Shown piece after piece: positions 7,588-15,486 of a DNA stretch of 36,909 nucleotides. The notes beneath the pieces are model-generated. The model was not told the DNA's origin and ran no database searches. It worked only from the letters and a program-made list of their open reading frames with translations. Origin of the DNA: Desulfarculaceae bacterium (lineage in GTDB: Bacteria; Desulfobacterota; Desulfarculia; Desulfarculales; Desulfarculaceae); assembly GCA_027067385.1 (NCBI GenBank), contig JAMOVV010000104.1, positions 1 through 36,909 of the forward strand, in the 5' to 3' direction. Numbering within the stretch: the stretch's first letter is position 1; the number at the start of each line of letters is the position of its first letter. A program made the position numbers and the translations under genes.

Positions 7588-7908
7588 CTAGTCGTCGGCG
7601 GGGGGGTCGGGTGGGGTTTCTTCTTTTTCCAGGGCGGCAAGCTTGGCCTTGAGCTCGGCCACCTCGGCCTTGTAGCGGTCTACGTCGGGGTTATCGCCCG
7701 CGGCGGCAAAGGACTCGCGTGAGGCTTCCATCTCGGCCCGACGTTTGTCTTTCATTTCCTCGACACCGAGGTAGGTGGCCAACGCACCGCCCAAAAGCAA
7801 GAGCACCGGGATCGCGCCCTTGAGCAGGTCGATGAATTCTCTTCCCCAACTGATGAGCCCGATGACGCCGAGAACCAAGGCGGCGACACCACCTACTAAT
7901 GCCACCAT
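7588..7908 (-). CDS. Small two-helix membrane protein, MamI-like pattern
   Basis: The start at 7908 is chosen because a strong ribosome site (GAAGGAGGAAATCAG) lies directly before the ATG. The 106 residues begin with two hydrophobic helices (about 1-20 and 31-50) joined by a short loop with a Trp (LISWGREFIDLLKG). A Lys/Glu-rich amphipathic coiled coil follows (about 52-95), with an acidic Pro-rich tail. The pattern (helix, W, LLKGxIP, helix with Gly) resembles the short magnetosome membrane protein MamI, although the charged C-terminal helix is extra. No other magnetosome gene is here, so function is unknown. It is transcribed alone from the promoter at 8030-8059. Confidence 0.72.
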   Translation of the reverse strand: MVALVGGVAALVLGVIGLISWGREFIDLLKGAIPVLLLLGGALATYLGVEEMKDKRRAEMEASRESFAAAGDNPDVDRYKAEVAELKAKLAALEKEETPPDPPADD

Positions 7909-7970
7909 CTGATTTCCTCCTTCAGAAGTAGACAAGTTAAGTCGCGGTAAATAAAACGGACTGGTCTTTC

Positions 7971-7996
7971 GATGTAACCCAACGATGTAACCCAAC
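7971..7996. repeat. Exact tandem 13-mer in the 5' UTR of the two-helix protein gene
   Basis: GATGTAACCCAAC occurs twice head to tail (7971-7983 and 7984-7996). On the minus strand it reads GTTGGGTTACATC twice, within the ~115-nt leader between the predicted promoter and the start codon at 7908. It could be a regulator site or a slippage duplication. Confidence 0.7.
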
Positions 7997-8029
7997 GGGG
8001 GGTTTTGGTGCTGGTTCGCCCGTTGATTC

Positions 8030-8059
8030 TGTGTAGCACGCACCCGGTGAAAGTGTCAA
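8030..8059 (-). promoter_or_regulatory. Sigma70-type promoter for the two-helix protein gene
   Basis: On the minus strand TTGACA (8059-8054, perfect -35) is separated by 18 bp from TACACA (8035-8030, 4/6 match to -10). The inferred transcript starts near 8023, leaving a leader of about 115 nt. Confidence 0.55.
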
Positions 8060-8081
8060 TGTAGAAGGTGGTTGTGGCGGG

Positions 8082-8330
8082 TTAAATCCGGCGGAATCGC
8101 CATTTTTTTCCCTGGCGGCGTCTCAGCTCCAGTTCCAGGCCGCCGGCGGTGCGCACCCGAAAGCGTCGCCGGGGTTCGTCGGTGGGGTCGGGGGAGGCGA
8201 CCAGGGTTTCTTGCAGGAGGCTGACGCCGAGCCAGCGGCCGGCGATGCGCAGAGCCACGGGGGTTTGATCGGCCCGGCCCGAGGCCATGAAGCGCACCCG
8301 GCAGGGGCTCCAGGACCGCGGGGTGGTCAT
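8082..8330 (-). CDS. Small basic hypothetical protein, DUF6504-like pattern
   Basis: The 82 residues, counted from the ATG at 8330, overlap the upstream stop as TGATG, which favours this start over another ATG 12 bp upstream. The sequence is soluble, Arg-rich and mostly beta-like (PVALRIAGRWLGV, RRRFRVRTAGGLELELRR, ending KWRFRRI). This resembles small DUF6504-type proteins in the order GRW-hydrophobic, FRVRT-GG, ELR, WR, but the match is by eye only. Function is unknown. Coupling to the PH-like membrane protein suggests they work together. Confidence 0.6.
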   Translation of the reverse strand: MTTPRSWSPCRVRFMASGRADQTPVALRIAGRWLGVSLLQETLVASPDPTDEPRRRFRVRTAGGLELELRRRQGKKWRFRRI

Positions 8331-8794
8331 CACCGCCGCCAAGCGCCGGTGACCACGGTATCGGAAGCGCCGCGGGCGAGCAGGATTTTTTTGAAGACCT
8401 CGGGATAGGGCACGCCGAAGAGTTTAACCACCGGCTCGGGTTGTTCGGCGGTGTAGATGTGCACGTGGGCCACGCCCAGGAGGCGCTGGGTGATGCCACG
8501 GCGCAGGTCGATACGGGTGATACGGCTGATGTCGGCGGCCATGGAGCGCCGCAGGGGAAAGACCACTTCGGCCCGCACCTGTTGGGCGTCGAGTTCGTAG
8601 CGGCTGGTGAAGCGTTTGATGATCACAAAGCCGGCGAAGCAAGTGGCCAGGAGGTTGCTCAGGGCCGGGCTGACGGGGGCCTCGGGGTTGATGAGGGGGC
8701 CCACGGTGAACAGGATCACGCCGATGTAGTAGACTCCGAAGGCCTTCCAGGCCGGGTTGAACTGGCGGAAGAAGGCGGCGGCTTCTTGACTCAT
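8330..8794 (-). CDS. PH-like (bPH2/YdbS-type) membrane protein
   Basis: The 154 residues start with a cytoplasmic amphipathic segment, then two hydrophobic helices (about 18-36 and 42-60, split by INPEAPVSP). They end in a small beta-rich domain with the bacterial PH pattern: RYELDAQQVRAEVVFPLRRSM, ISRITRIDLRRGITQRLLG, VHIYTAE, then PYPEVFKKIL. This is the architecture of the bPH2 (YdbS/YdbT) family of unknown function. Shine-Dalgarno GGAGGT lies 8 nt before the ATG. It is divergent from amrS across a 129-bp spacer and overlaps the small downstream gene. Confidence 0.72.
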   Translation of the reverse strand: MSQEAAAFFRQFNPAWKAFGVYYIGVILFTVGPLINPEAPVSPALSNLLATCFAGFVIIKRFTSRYELDAQQVRAEVVFPLRRSMAADISRITRIDLRRGITQRLLGVAHVHIYTAEQPEPVVKLFGVPYPEVFKKILLARGASDTVVTGAWRR

Positions 8795-8865
8795 GTCTGG
8801 GTACCTCCACCGTCTATCTACCTTAGGCCGCCGGCGAAGGCAAGGGCGGCATGAGGCGGTGGGTC

Positions 8866-8895
8866 TTGACCGGCCGGGCGGGGCGGCCTTATGCT
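8866..8895 (+). promoter_or_regulatory. Sigma70-type promoter for amrS
   Basis: TTGACC (8866-8871) and TATGCT (8890-8895) are separated by 18 bp. The inferred transcript starts near 8902, downstream of the ATG at 8891, which supports the amrS start at 8924. Confidence 0.5.
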
Positions 8896-8923
8896 GGGCT
8901 CATTGGACACGGGGAGCGAGGTG

Positions 8924-9949
8924 ATGCACGAAGCCATACTTTATGACCGTCTGGAGCGGGAGTGGGTGGTTTGCCGGCTCTGCGCCCACGGCTGCCGGAT
9001 CAAGCCGGAGGGGCGGGGCATCTGCGGGGTGCGGGAAAACCACGGGGGCCGACTCTACAGCCTGGTGTACGGCCGTCCCATCGCGGCCAATCCCGATCCC
9101 ATCGAGAAGAAGCCGCTGTATCATTTCCTGCCCGGCACCCGGTCTTTTTCCATTGCCACCTTTGGCTGCAATTTCCAGTGCGGGTTTTGCCAAAACTGGG
9201 ACATCAGCCAGCGACCGCGGGAGCAGCGGGTGGAGGCCGGCCGGGGGCGGGAGACGCCACCGGAGGAGATCGTAGAGATGGCCCTGGCGGCCGGTTGCGC
9301 CTCGATCAGCTACACCTACACCGAGCCGACCATCTATTTCGAGTATGCCCGCGACTGCATGGAGCTGGCGGTGGGTCGCGGGCTGAAGAACGTGTTTGTC
9401 ACCAACGGCTACGAGTCAGCCGACTGCGTGGAGGCCTGCCGGGGGCTGCTGCACGCGGCCAACGTGGACCTCAAGTCGTTTCGCGACGAGTTTTACCGCA
9501 GCCAGTGCAAGGCGCACCTGCAGCCGGTTTTGGATACCCTCAAAGCCATGCACGCCGCCGGCATCTGGCTGGAGGTTACCACCCTGCTCATCCCGGGCCT
9601 GAACGACGACCCCGGCGAGCTGGCCGAGCTGGCCGGGTTCATCGCCGGCGAGCTGTCGGTTCAGACGCCGTGGCACGTCAGCGCCTACACCCCGCGCTAC
9701 CGCTTCGAGGGCTCGGGCATCGGCCGCACCCCGGCGCGGGCCATTGACCGCGCCCTGGCCATCGGGGCCGAGGCCGGGTTGCAGTACCTCTACGCCGGCA
9801 ATATCCCGGGGCACCAGAGCGAGACGACCTTTTGCCCCGCCTGCGGGGCTACCCTGGTGGCCCGGCGCGGTTTTGGAGTGATCAGCAACCGGCTGTCCGG
9901 CGGCGCCTGCCCGGACTGCGGCGCGGCCATCGACGGGGTGTGGCTGTAG
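8924..9949 (+). CDS. amrS: AmmeMemoRadiSam-type radical SAM enzyme AmrS
   Basis: A radical SAM enzyme of the AmrS family, found with or without its AmrA/AmrB partners; substrate unknown. The start at 8924 is chosen because GGGAGCGAGGTG precedes it, homologs begin at this point, and the predicted promoter excludes 8891. In the 341 residues, an N-terminal Cys cluster (Cys17, Cys20, Cys24, Cys34) precedes the SAM cluster CNFQCGFC (Cys82, Cys86, Cys89). The glycine-rich and TIM-barrel strands follow (TYTEPTIYFEY, NVDLKSF). Two C-terminal CxxC pairs (CPACG, CPDCG) form a zinc-ribbon-like end. The stop overlaps the radC-like start as TAGTG. No amrA or amrB is in the window. Confidence 0.9.
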   Translation: MHEAILYDRLEREWVVCRLCAHGCRIKPEGRGICGVRENHGGRLYSLVYGRPIAANPDPIEKKPLYHFLPGTRSFSIATFGCNFQCGFCQNWDISQRPREQRVEAGRGRETPPEEIVEMALAAGCASISYTYTEPTIYFEYARDCMELAVGRGLKNVFVTNGYESADCVEACRGLLHAANVDLKSFRDEFYRSQCKAHLQPVLDTLKAMHAAGIWLEVTTLLIPGLNDDPGELAELAGFIAGELSVQTPWHVSAYTPRYRFEGSGIGRTPARAIDRALAIGAEAGLQYLYAGNIPGHQSETTFCPACGATLVARRGFGVISNRLSGGACPDCGAAIDGVWL

Positions 9950-10665
9950 TGGCGGGCGGGGACCATCCCGGGGCGGGGCACCGCGGCCGGTTGCGTGATA
10001 AGTTCCTGGCCCACGGCCTGGTGAAGTTCACCGACGACGAGGTGCTGGAGCTGCTGCTTACCCTGGCCACGCCGCGGCGCGACTGCAAGCTGCCGGCCCG
10101 GTCGCTGATGCAGGAGTTCGGCTCGCTGGCTGCGGTGCTGGAGGCCGAACCGCGGGAGCTGCAGCGGGTCAAGGGGGTGGGGCCGGTAAACATCCTGGGT
10201 CTCAAGCTGGTGCCGGCGGTGGCCCGGCGCTACCTGGAAGACCGCATGACCGCCGGGGTCCGCTACAGCCTGGCCGACGCGGCCGACTACCTGGCCATGA
10301 CCATGCGCCCCCTGGGGCGGGAGGTTTTCCGGGCCATGTTTTTAGACGGCGGCCGGCGCTGCATGGCCATCGAGGACATCGCCCAGGGCACGGTGGACCA
10401 GACGGTGATCTACCCTCGTGAGGTGGCCGGCCGGGCCCTGGCGGTGGGTGCCTCGGCGGTGGTCTGCGCCCACAACCACCCCAGCGGCGACCCGACCCCC
10501 AGTCGGTACGACCTGGCCAACACGCGGGCCATGTACCTGGCCTGCCGGGCGGTGGGGGTGGAGTTGTTGGATCACGTTATCGTGGCCGAGCGGGGCATGC
10601 AAAGCCTAGCGGCCGATGGGCTGATGCGGTCCTTGGCGGCGGAGGCCGACGAGTTGGGATTGTAG
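9949..10665 (+). CDS. radC: RadC-family JAB/MPN metallopeptidase-like protein
   Basis: RadC-like proteins pair a helix-hairpin-helix region with a JAB1/MPN metal domain; the historical DNA-repair role is doubtful. The GTG at 9949, overlapping the amrS stop, fits because the family motif HRGRLRDKFL begins shortly afterwards. The 238 residues contain DDEVLELLLTLATPRRD (about 27-43), the hairpin segment ELQRVKGVGPVNILGLKL (about 67-84) and the metal motif AHNHPSGDPTPSRYD (about 175-189), with His and Asp ligands intact. The stop is 14 nt before pyrF, so the three genes are probably co-transcribed. Confidence 0.9.
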   Translation: MAGGDHPGAGHRGRLRDKFLAHGLVKFTDDEVLELLLTLATPRRDCKLPARSLMQEFGSLAAVLEAEPRELQRVKGVGPVNILGLKLVPAVARRYLEDRMTAGVRYSLADAADYLAMTMRPLGREVFRAMFLDGGRRCMAIEDIAQGTVDQTVIYPREVAGRALAVGASAVVCAHNHPSGDPTPSRYDLANTRAMYLACRAVGVELLDHVIVAERGMQSLAADGLMRSLAAEADELGL

Positions 10666-10679
10666 GGAAGGAGGCGGCT

Positions 10680-11366
10680 TTGCAGGCCCGGGAGCGATTG
10701 ATTTTTGCGTTGGACGTGGATACGGCGGCCGAGGCCGAGCACCTGGTCAAGTTGTTGGCCGACGAGGTGGGGGTATTCAAGGTGGGGCTGGAGCTGTTCG
10801 TGTCAGCCGGCCCGGAGGTGATCAGCCGGGTGCGGGCGGCCGGGGCGCGCAGCATATTCCTGGACCTGAAGCTGCACGACATCCCGGCCACCATGGCCGC
10901 CGCCGCCCGGGCCGCCGCCCGCCTGGGGGTGCAGATGCTCACCTGCCACGCCGACCAGGCCGGCATCTTCGAGGGGGTGGACCTGGGCGGGGCCCAACTG
11001 CTGGGGGTTACGGTGCTCACCAGCCTGGGGCCCGACGACCTGCGGAACATGGGTTACCAAGACGAGCTGAGTGACCCCCAAGCCCTGGTGGTGCACCGGG
11101 CCCGGCTGGCCATGGCCGCCGGCTGCCACGGGGTGGTCTGCTCCGGCTGGGAAGCCCGGGCGGTGCGCCATGCCCTGGGGCCCGAGGCCCTGGTGGTGTG
11201 CCCGGGCATACGCCTGCCCGGCGGCCAGGCCCAGGATCAAAAACGGGTCATGACCCCGGGCGGAGCGGTGGCCGCCGGCGCCAGCCACATCGTGGTGGGC
11301 CGGCCCATCCGCACCGCCGAGAACCCGGCGCAAGCGGCCCGGCAAGTTATTAACGATATTGCCTAA
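10680..11366 (+). CDS. pyrF: Orotidine 5'-phosphate decarboxylase PyrF
   Basis: Catalyses the last step of UMP synthesis, decarboxylating OMP. The start is TTG at 10680, preceded by a strong ribosome site (GGGAAGGAGG). The 228 residues have the substrate strand FALDVD (9-14), the FKVGLELF strand (33-40) and the catalytic DLKLHDIP block (62-69) with Asp62, Lys64 and Asp67. The phosphate-binding end is VCPGIRLPGG followed by GASHIVVGRPI. Length and motif order match group 1 bacterial OMP decarboxylases. It sits at the end of the amrS-radC-pyrF run. Confidence 0.97.
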   Translation: MQARERLIFALDVDTAAEAEHLVKLLADEVGVFKVGLELFVSAGPEVISRVRAAGARSIFLDLKLHDIPATMAAAARAAARLGVQMLTCHADQAGIFEGVDLGGAQLLGVTVLTSLGPDDLRNMGYQDELSDPQALVVHRARLAMAAGCHGVVCSGWEARAVRHALGPEALVVCPGIRLPGGQAQDQKRVMTPGGAVAAGASHIVVGRPIRTAENPAQAARQVINDIA

Positions 11367-11445
11367 ACGGTTAAAAATCACTTATCTTGATTTTGGGTTG
11401 CCCCGCTGGTAAGCTTCATTTGCGGATCATAAAAACGGGTGCCCC

Positions 11446-11823
11446 ATGGCCAAGGTAATTGAGCTTAACCAACGCCAGGATCAACAGCGGCGCCGGCAAC
11501 GGGCCCAGGCGCGGCGACGGGCCCAGGCGGTGGCCAGCGCTTTGGCCTGCGGGCTTTGCCCCCGGCGTTGCGCCCACTGCGGTTTGGCCATCGAAGAACC
11601 GGTCACGCTCCCGAGCGAGGCGCCCTATCCCTTTTGCGGGCCCTGCCTGGAAGAATACCAGGCCTTTCGCCGGCGGCAGCAGGGCCAAGAGCAACCCGAG
11701 GCCTTTTGGCATAACGACGCCTGGGCCCGGAGCTGGAGCACCTGGCTGGAGTTCATGCGCTCCAAGGAGGAGTTCCGGCAATCGGCCGCCTTCTTGCGCC
11801 TGATGCAAGAGCATATCGATTAA
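11446..11823 (+). CDS. Cys-rich hypothetical protein (zinc-ribbon-like)
   Basis: A 125-residue protein I cannot assign. It opens with a very basic helix ([19 protein letters not shown], residues 9-27), which could bind nucleic acid. A cysteine cluster follows: [11 protein letters not shown] (about 35-45) and CGPC (about 64-67), enough for one or two zinc sites. The C-terminal 50 residues are a charged helical region rich in Trp and Phe ([19 protein letters not shown]). No membrane segment is present. It stands 79 bp after pyrF and 43 bp before tatA on the same strand. Confidence 0.65.
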   Translation: MAKVIELNQRQDQQRRRQRAQARRRAQAVASALACGLCPRRCAHCGLAIEEPVTLPSEAPYPFCGPCLEEYQAFRRRQQGQEQPEAFWHNDAWARSWSTWLEFMRSKEEFRQSAAFLRLMQEHID

Positions 11824-11866
11824 CCGTCCACCCCGGTCCGACAACCATAAGTGGGGAGGAGATCAA

Positions 11867-12076
11867 ATGTTCACGCCAGGCCCCATGGAATGGGGAATCA
11901 TACTCGTCATCGTGCTGGTCATCTTTGGGGCCGGTAAACTGCCCCAGGTGGGCGGCAATCTCGGCAAGGCCATCCGAAACTTCAAGTCCGGCGTAAAAGA
12001 CCGGGAGTTGGAGGCCAAGGCCGAGGCCGACAAGCTCCAGGAGCAGTCGGCCGAAAAAACCAAGGAAGAGGTCTAG
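11867..12076 (+). CDS. tatA: Twin-arginine translocase subunit TatA
   Basis: TatA forms the protein-conducting assembly of the Tat pathway for folded proteins. The 69 residues have one N-terminal transmembrane helix (about 7-22), the [17 protein letters not shown] hinge and amphipathic helix (20-36) with the typical Phe-Gly, then NFKSG and a charged Glu/Lys-rich tail. Ribosome site GGGGAGGAG lies 7 nt before the ATG. No tatB or tatC is adjacent. The molybdoenzyme encoded nearby has no Tat signal, so it is not an obvious client. Confidence 0.93.
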   Translation: MFTPGPMEWGIILVIVLVIFGAGKLPQVGGNLGKAIRNFKSGVKDRELEAKAEADKLQEQSAEKTKEEV

Positions 12077-12319
12077 GGCCCCTTCTCTTTCCCCGTGGTC
12101 GTGTACGCCCCGCCGATCCGGGCGGGGTTAAGTATGCCCTCACCCCACCCAGCCCTGCGCCCCGCCGGCAAAGGCGGGCCTCGCCGTTGCCCGAGAGGGG
12201 CGCGCCATCAGCGCCGATCCCCGGACGGAAAATCCTGTTCGCCCTGGCGATCCAGAGTGGTCCACTCCATGTGATCCACCGGGAAAGGCGCCACCTGCGC
12301 CGCATCCCGGACGCAGCGC
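12077..12319. other. Convergent intergenic gap with hairpins
   Basis: This 243-bp region lies between tatA (+) and the end of the redox operon (-). One GC hairpin (CCCCGCC 12108-12114 with GGCGGGG 12121-12127) follows tatA at the usual distance for a terminator, though without a T-tract. A second (CCCGCC 12161-12166 with GGCGGG 12173-12178, loop GGCAAA) could act on either strand. No gene is seen in the rest. Confidence 0.5.
12108..12127 (+). terminator. Possible terminator hairpin after tatA
   Basis: A 7-bp GC stem with a GATCCG loop lies 32 bp after the tatA stop. Only GTTAAG follows, so intrinsic strength is doubtful. Confidence 0.45.
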
Positions 12320-15300
12320 CTAGCGCGACACCCGTATGCGGGAGGCGCGCATCTGGCGCACGCACACCGGGCAGACGTACGGTTGGGCCTCGGGCCGGCT
12401 GGGGCGGTGCATCAGGTTGTCGAGCCGGTCCAGGTAGGCCTGGGAGGCGAACGGCCGGCCGCAGAGCGAGCACGGCACCAGCTTCAGCTCCTGGATGGCC
12501 GTGCCGGTGAACACGGTGCGCCGGGTGTCGCCTACCTCCTCCATGCGTATGGCCCCGGTGGGGCAGGAGTTGGCGCAGGAGCCGCAGCCCACGCAGCGCT
12601 CCGAGGCCCGCTCGAAGTCGGAGAACACCCGGCGGTTCATGCCGGTATCGCGCAGCACCAGGGCGTCGGAGCCCACCTCCTCGCAGGCCAACTGGCATAG
12701 GCCGCAGCCGATGCACAGGTCGCAGCGCAGGCAACGCAGGGCCTCGGAGCGGGCGGCCTCGTCGTCGAGAATCTGCATCACCAGGTCGAAGCTCTTGATC
12801 CGCTGGCTCGCCGGCAGGGTCACCGGGACCGAGCGTATGGGGTTGGCCCGCTGGGCCACGGTGCCACCCACCGGCTCCACCGGCATGGTGATGGTGGGAT
12901 GCTCAAAGGCCAGCTCCACCAGCTTGTCCTTGAGATAGGCGTCGATGGCCCGGGCCGCCTGTTTGCCCATGGCCACGGCGCCTATCACCGTGTCGGGCCC
13001 CACCACCGCGTCGCCACCGGCGAAGACCCAGTCCAGCGAAGTCTGCAAGGACTGGGGGTCCACCTCCAGCCGGCCCCGCTGGTTCACCGCCAGGCGGCCG
13101 GACTCACCCAGGTATTCCAGGCCAGGCCGCTGGCCGATGGCGATGAGCGCGCCGTCGATGGGCATGGAGTGCTCGGAGCCCTCGATGGGCACCGGCCGCC
13201 GGCGTCCGCTGGCGTCGGGTTCGCCCAGCTTCATGGAGATCAGCTTGATGGCGCTTAGCTTGCCGTCCTGGGCCTCGAACCCCGTGGGGGCCACCAGGTA
13301 CTCGATGGCCACCCCCTCTTCCACCGCCTGTTCCACTTCCTCGGCGTGGGCCGGCATCTCGTGGCGGGTGCGGCGGTAGAGGATGGTCACTTCCCGGCTG
13401 CCCAGGCGCAGGGCGGTGCGGGCGGCGTCGATGGCCACGTTGCCGCCGCCCAGCACTACTACCCTCTCCCCCGGTGAGTCGGCCTGGCCCAGGGAGGCCT
13501 GGAGCAGGAAATCCACCCCGGACAAAACCCCGGGCAGGTCCTCGCCCTCGATCCCCAGGCGCAGGCCGCGCTGGGCCCCGGTTCCCAGGAACACGGCGTC
13601 AAAGCCGTCATCGCGCAACGAGTCCAGGGTGAAGTCCCGCCCCAAGCTCCGGCCGGTGTGCATCTTCACCCCCATCTCGGCGATGGCGTTCACCTCGGCC
13701 TCGATGACCCAGTGGGGCAGGCGGTAGGCCGGGATGCCCAGGCGCATGGTGCCGCCGAGCACCTCGTGGGACTCGAAGATCTCCACCCGGTGACCCCGCA
13801 GGGCCAGGAAGTAGGCCACGCTGAGGCCGGCCGGGCCGGAACCGATCACCGCCACCCGCTTGCCGCTGTCGGCGGCCATGGGGGGCAGGGGGTAGCCACC
13901 CTGGTCCAGGCAATGCTGGGCGGCCACCGCCTTCATCACCCGGATGGAGATGGGGGCGTCGATGGCCCCGCGCAGGCAGACCTGCTTGCAGGGGGCCGGG
14001 CAGACCAGCCCGCAGATATAGGGCAAGGGGTTGTCGCGGCGGATGACCTCCAGGGCCTCGCGGTAGCGGCCGTGACCCACCAGGGCGATGAAGGCCGGGA
14101 TGTCTATGTTGGCCGGGCAGCCGGAGCGGCACGGCGGCACCAGGGGGGCGTGGGCGTCAAAGGTCACGCAGCTCTGGTTGTTGGCGTGGGCCATCCACTC
14201 CTCGCCAAAGTGCATCAGGGAGCTCTTGAGCGGCCAGCCCGAGGGCCAACCCACCGACACCAGCTTGTCGGCCAGGATGCCCAGTTGGTCCAGGAGGGTG
14301 GGGTCGCCCTGGCGCATGGCGATACGGGTCACCAGGCGCAGGGCGTTGAGAGCCAGTTGGTGGGTCACCTCGTCGTGGTAGCCTCCCTGGCCGGCCAGCT
14401 CGGTGAGCGCCCGGCGCACCAGGTCCACCACGCAGTGGTTGGGGTCCATTATCCAATAGGTGGTCGAGCCGGGGTTCACCCCGGCCAGGGATAGCTCCTC
14501 CGGGGCCAGCAAGGTGTGGGTGAGGTGTTGGGGCAAAAAACCGCCCAGGCCGTTGTCCAGGGCCAGGAAGCTGCCGTCTCCCTGGGAGGGGTCTTCCACC
14601 CCCCATCCCAGGACATGTGACAGCGGCTGGCCGGCGGCCACCTCCAGCAGGCGGGGCTCGCCGCCCCGGCCACCCACGGTGATCAGGCGGGTGCCGGGCA
14701 CCCCGTCCACGCCCTGGGCGGCGAACCATTCAGCCCCCCGGCTGAAAAGCAACGGCACTTGATACCAGGTCTGCTGGCGGTGGTTGATCGAGGGTTCATC
14801 GGTAGAGCCGGAGGTCTCATCGCTCTCCAGCGACAGCTCCACCCGCTGACCCGGGGCCAGCTCGTGCGAGGCGGCCTCGGCCAGGGCCGAGCGCAGGGCC
14901 GGCTTGAGATAGTCGTCGCCCGGCGAAAGCAACAACCGCACCCACTTGGCCCCGGTGGCCAGGGCAGCGATGAACAGCGCCTCCACCAGGCCATAGGGAT
15001 TTTGCTTGAGCAGGTTGGCGGTGAGCAGGGACCGCGGGTCCGACTCGCGGGCGTCGACCACCAGCACCCGGTCGCCGATGCTCTGCATCAACTCCAGCCA
15101 GGCCAGGTATACCGGCCCGCCGCCCGCTCTCCAGTCCCGCAGGCCGGCGGCCCGCAGCTCGGCGATGATGCCGGCCGGCCCCAACCGGCAGGCGCGGGCC
15201 GCGCCGGCAAAACCGCCGGCGGCCAGGTAATGGTCCATGAGCCCGCCGCCGGCCTCCCGGCACCAAGCCAACACACCATCGGCCGGATCGCCCCGGCGGC

Positions 15301-15337
15301 TCAGGTCCCTGGTCTCTTGGTTCACCTGGTCATGCAT
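12320..15337 (-). CDS. NuoF-like/GltD-like fusion flavoprotein with ferredoxin clusters (paralog 1)
   Basis: A predicted cytoplasmic electron-transfer flavoprotein of 1005 residues. Residues about 35-385 align by eye with NuoF (YLAAGGFAGAARA, IIAELRAAGLR, NPYGLVEALFIAA, an SLBB-like GTRLITVGG), but the FMN/NADH loop GRGGAGFP and the N3-cluster cysteines are gone. About 403-470 is the GltD/NfnB-type Fe-S region (CRSGCP, NPLPYICGLVCPAPCKQVC). FAD motif GSGPAG is at 499-504 and NAD(P)H motif GGGNVAIDAAR at 630-640. The C-terminal quarter holds CLRCDLCIGCGLCQLAC and CVGCGSCANSCP clusters, then a ribbon with CSLC and CPVC. Ribosome site GGAGAG precedes the ATG. It is last in the Mo-enzyme operon and probably exchanges electrons with NAD(P)H. 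Confidence 0.88.
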   Translation of the reverse strand: MHDQVNQETRDLSRRGDPADGVLAWCREAGGGLMDHYLAAGGFAGAARACRLGPAGIIAELRAAGLRDWRAGGGPVYLAWLELMQSIGDRVLVVDARESDPRSLLTANLLKQNPYGLVEALFIAALATGAKWVRLLLSPGDDYLKPALRSALAEAASHELAPGQRVELSLESDETSGSTDEPSINHRQQTWYQVPLLFSRGAEWFAAQGVDGVPGTRLITVGGRGGEPRLLEVAAGQPLSHVLGWGVEDPSQGDGSFLALDNGLGGFLPQHLTHTLLAPEELSLAGVNPGSTTYWIMDPNHCVVDLVRRALTELAGQGGYHDEVTHQLALNALRLVTRIAMRQGDPTLLDQLGILADKLVSVGWPSGWPLKSSLMHFGEEWMAHANNQSCVTFDAHAPLVPPCRSGCPANIDIPAFIALVGHGRYREALEVIRRDNPLPYICGLVCPAPCKQVCLRGAIDAPISIRVMKAVAAQHCLDQGGYPLPPMAADSGKRVAVIGSGPAGLSVAYFLALRGHRVEIFESHEVLGGTMRLGIPAYRLPHWVIEAEVNAIAEMGVKMHTGRSLGRDFTLDSLRDDGFDAVFLGTGAQRGLRLGIEGEDLPGVLSGVDFLLQASLGQADSPGERVVVLGGGNVAIDAARTALRLGSREVTILYRRTRHEMPAHAEEVEQAVEEGVAIEYLVAPTGFEAQDGKLSAIKLISMKLGEPDASGRRRPVPIEGSEHSMPIDGALIAIGQRPGLEYLGESGRLAVNQRGRLEVDPQSLQTSLDWVFAGGDAVVGPDTVIGAVAMGKQAARAIDAYLKDKLVELAFEHPTITMPVEPVGGTVAQRANPIRSVPVTLPASQRIKSFDLVMQILDDEAARSEALRCLRCDLCIGCGLCQLACEEVGSDALVLRDTGMNRRVFSDFERASERCVGCGSCANSCPTGAIRMEEVGDTRRTVFTGTAIQELKLVPCSLCGRPFASQAYLDRLDNLMHRPSRPEAQPYVCPVCVRQMRASRIRVSR

Positions 15338-15415
15338 GGGTCACTCTCTCCACTCCGGCGCCCTGCCCTGCGCGCACTACTGCGTCCAAAATCCCGCAAT
15401 GCCCTGTATGGTGTC

Positions 15416-15478
15416 TATAATTAATGCCCCCAACGCCCGGGCCGGTCAAGCCTTTGTGCGTTGGGGGCGGGTTTTTTT
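15416..15478 (+). ncRNA. Possible short intergenic RNA (TATAAT box plus intrinsic terminator)
   Basis: In the 149-bp gap between the two minus-strand paralogs, the plus strand has a perfect TATAAT (15416-15421). Six bases on comes a 10-bp stem, CCCCCAACGC (15427-15436) with GCGTTGGGGG (15458-15467), a 21-nt loop, then GCGGG and seven Ts (15472-15478). No plus-strand gene exists upstream for it to terminate. It could be a ~50-nt RNA divergent from the operon, or the hairpin may act in the minus-strand mRNA. The -35 is poor. Confidence 0.35.
15427..15478 (+). terminator. Strong intrinsic-terminator-like hairpin between the paralogs
   Basis: A perfect 10-bp GC-rich stem is followed by a T7 tract on the plus strand. 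On the minus strand, along which the operon is read, the hairpin remains but is followed only by ATTAATTATAGA. It may therefore modulate expression of paralog 1 or protect mRNA ends rather than terminate. Confidence 0.6.
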
Positions 15479-15486
15479 CCGGACAG

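Noticed and set aside
8056-8499. 147-codon minus-strand frame overlapping two small genes
   Set aside because: It is the alternative frame of the PH-like and small basic protein genes, Pro/Arg-rich and without family resemblance.
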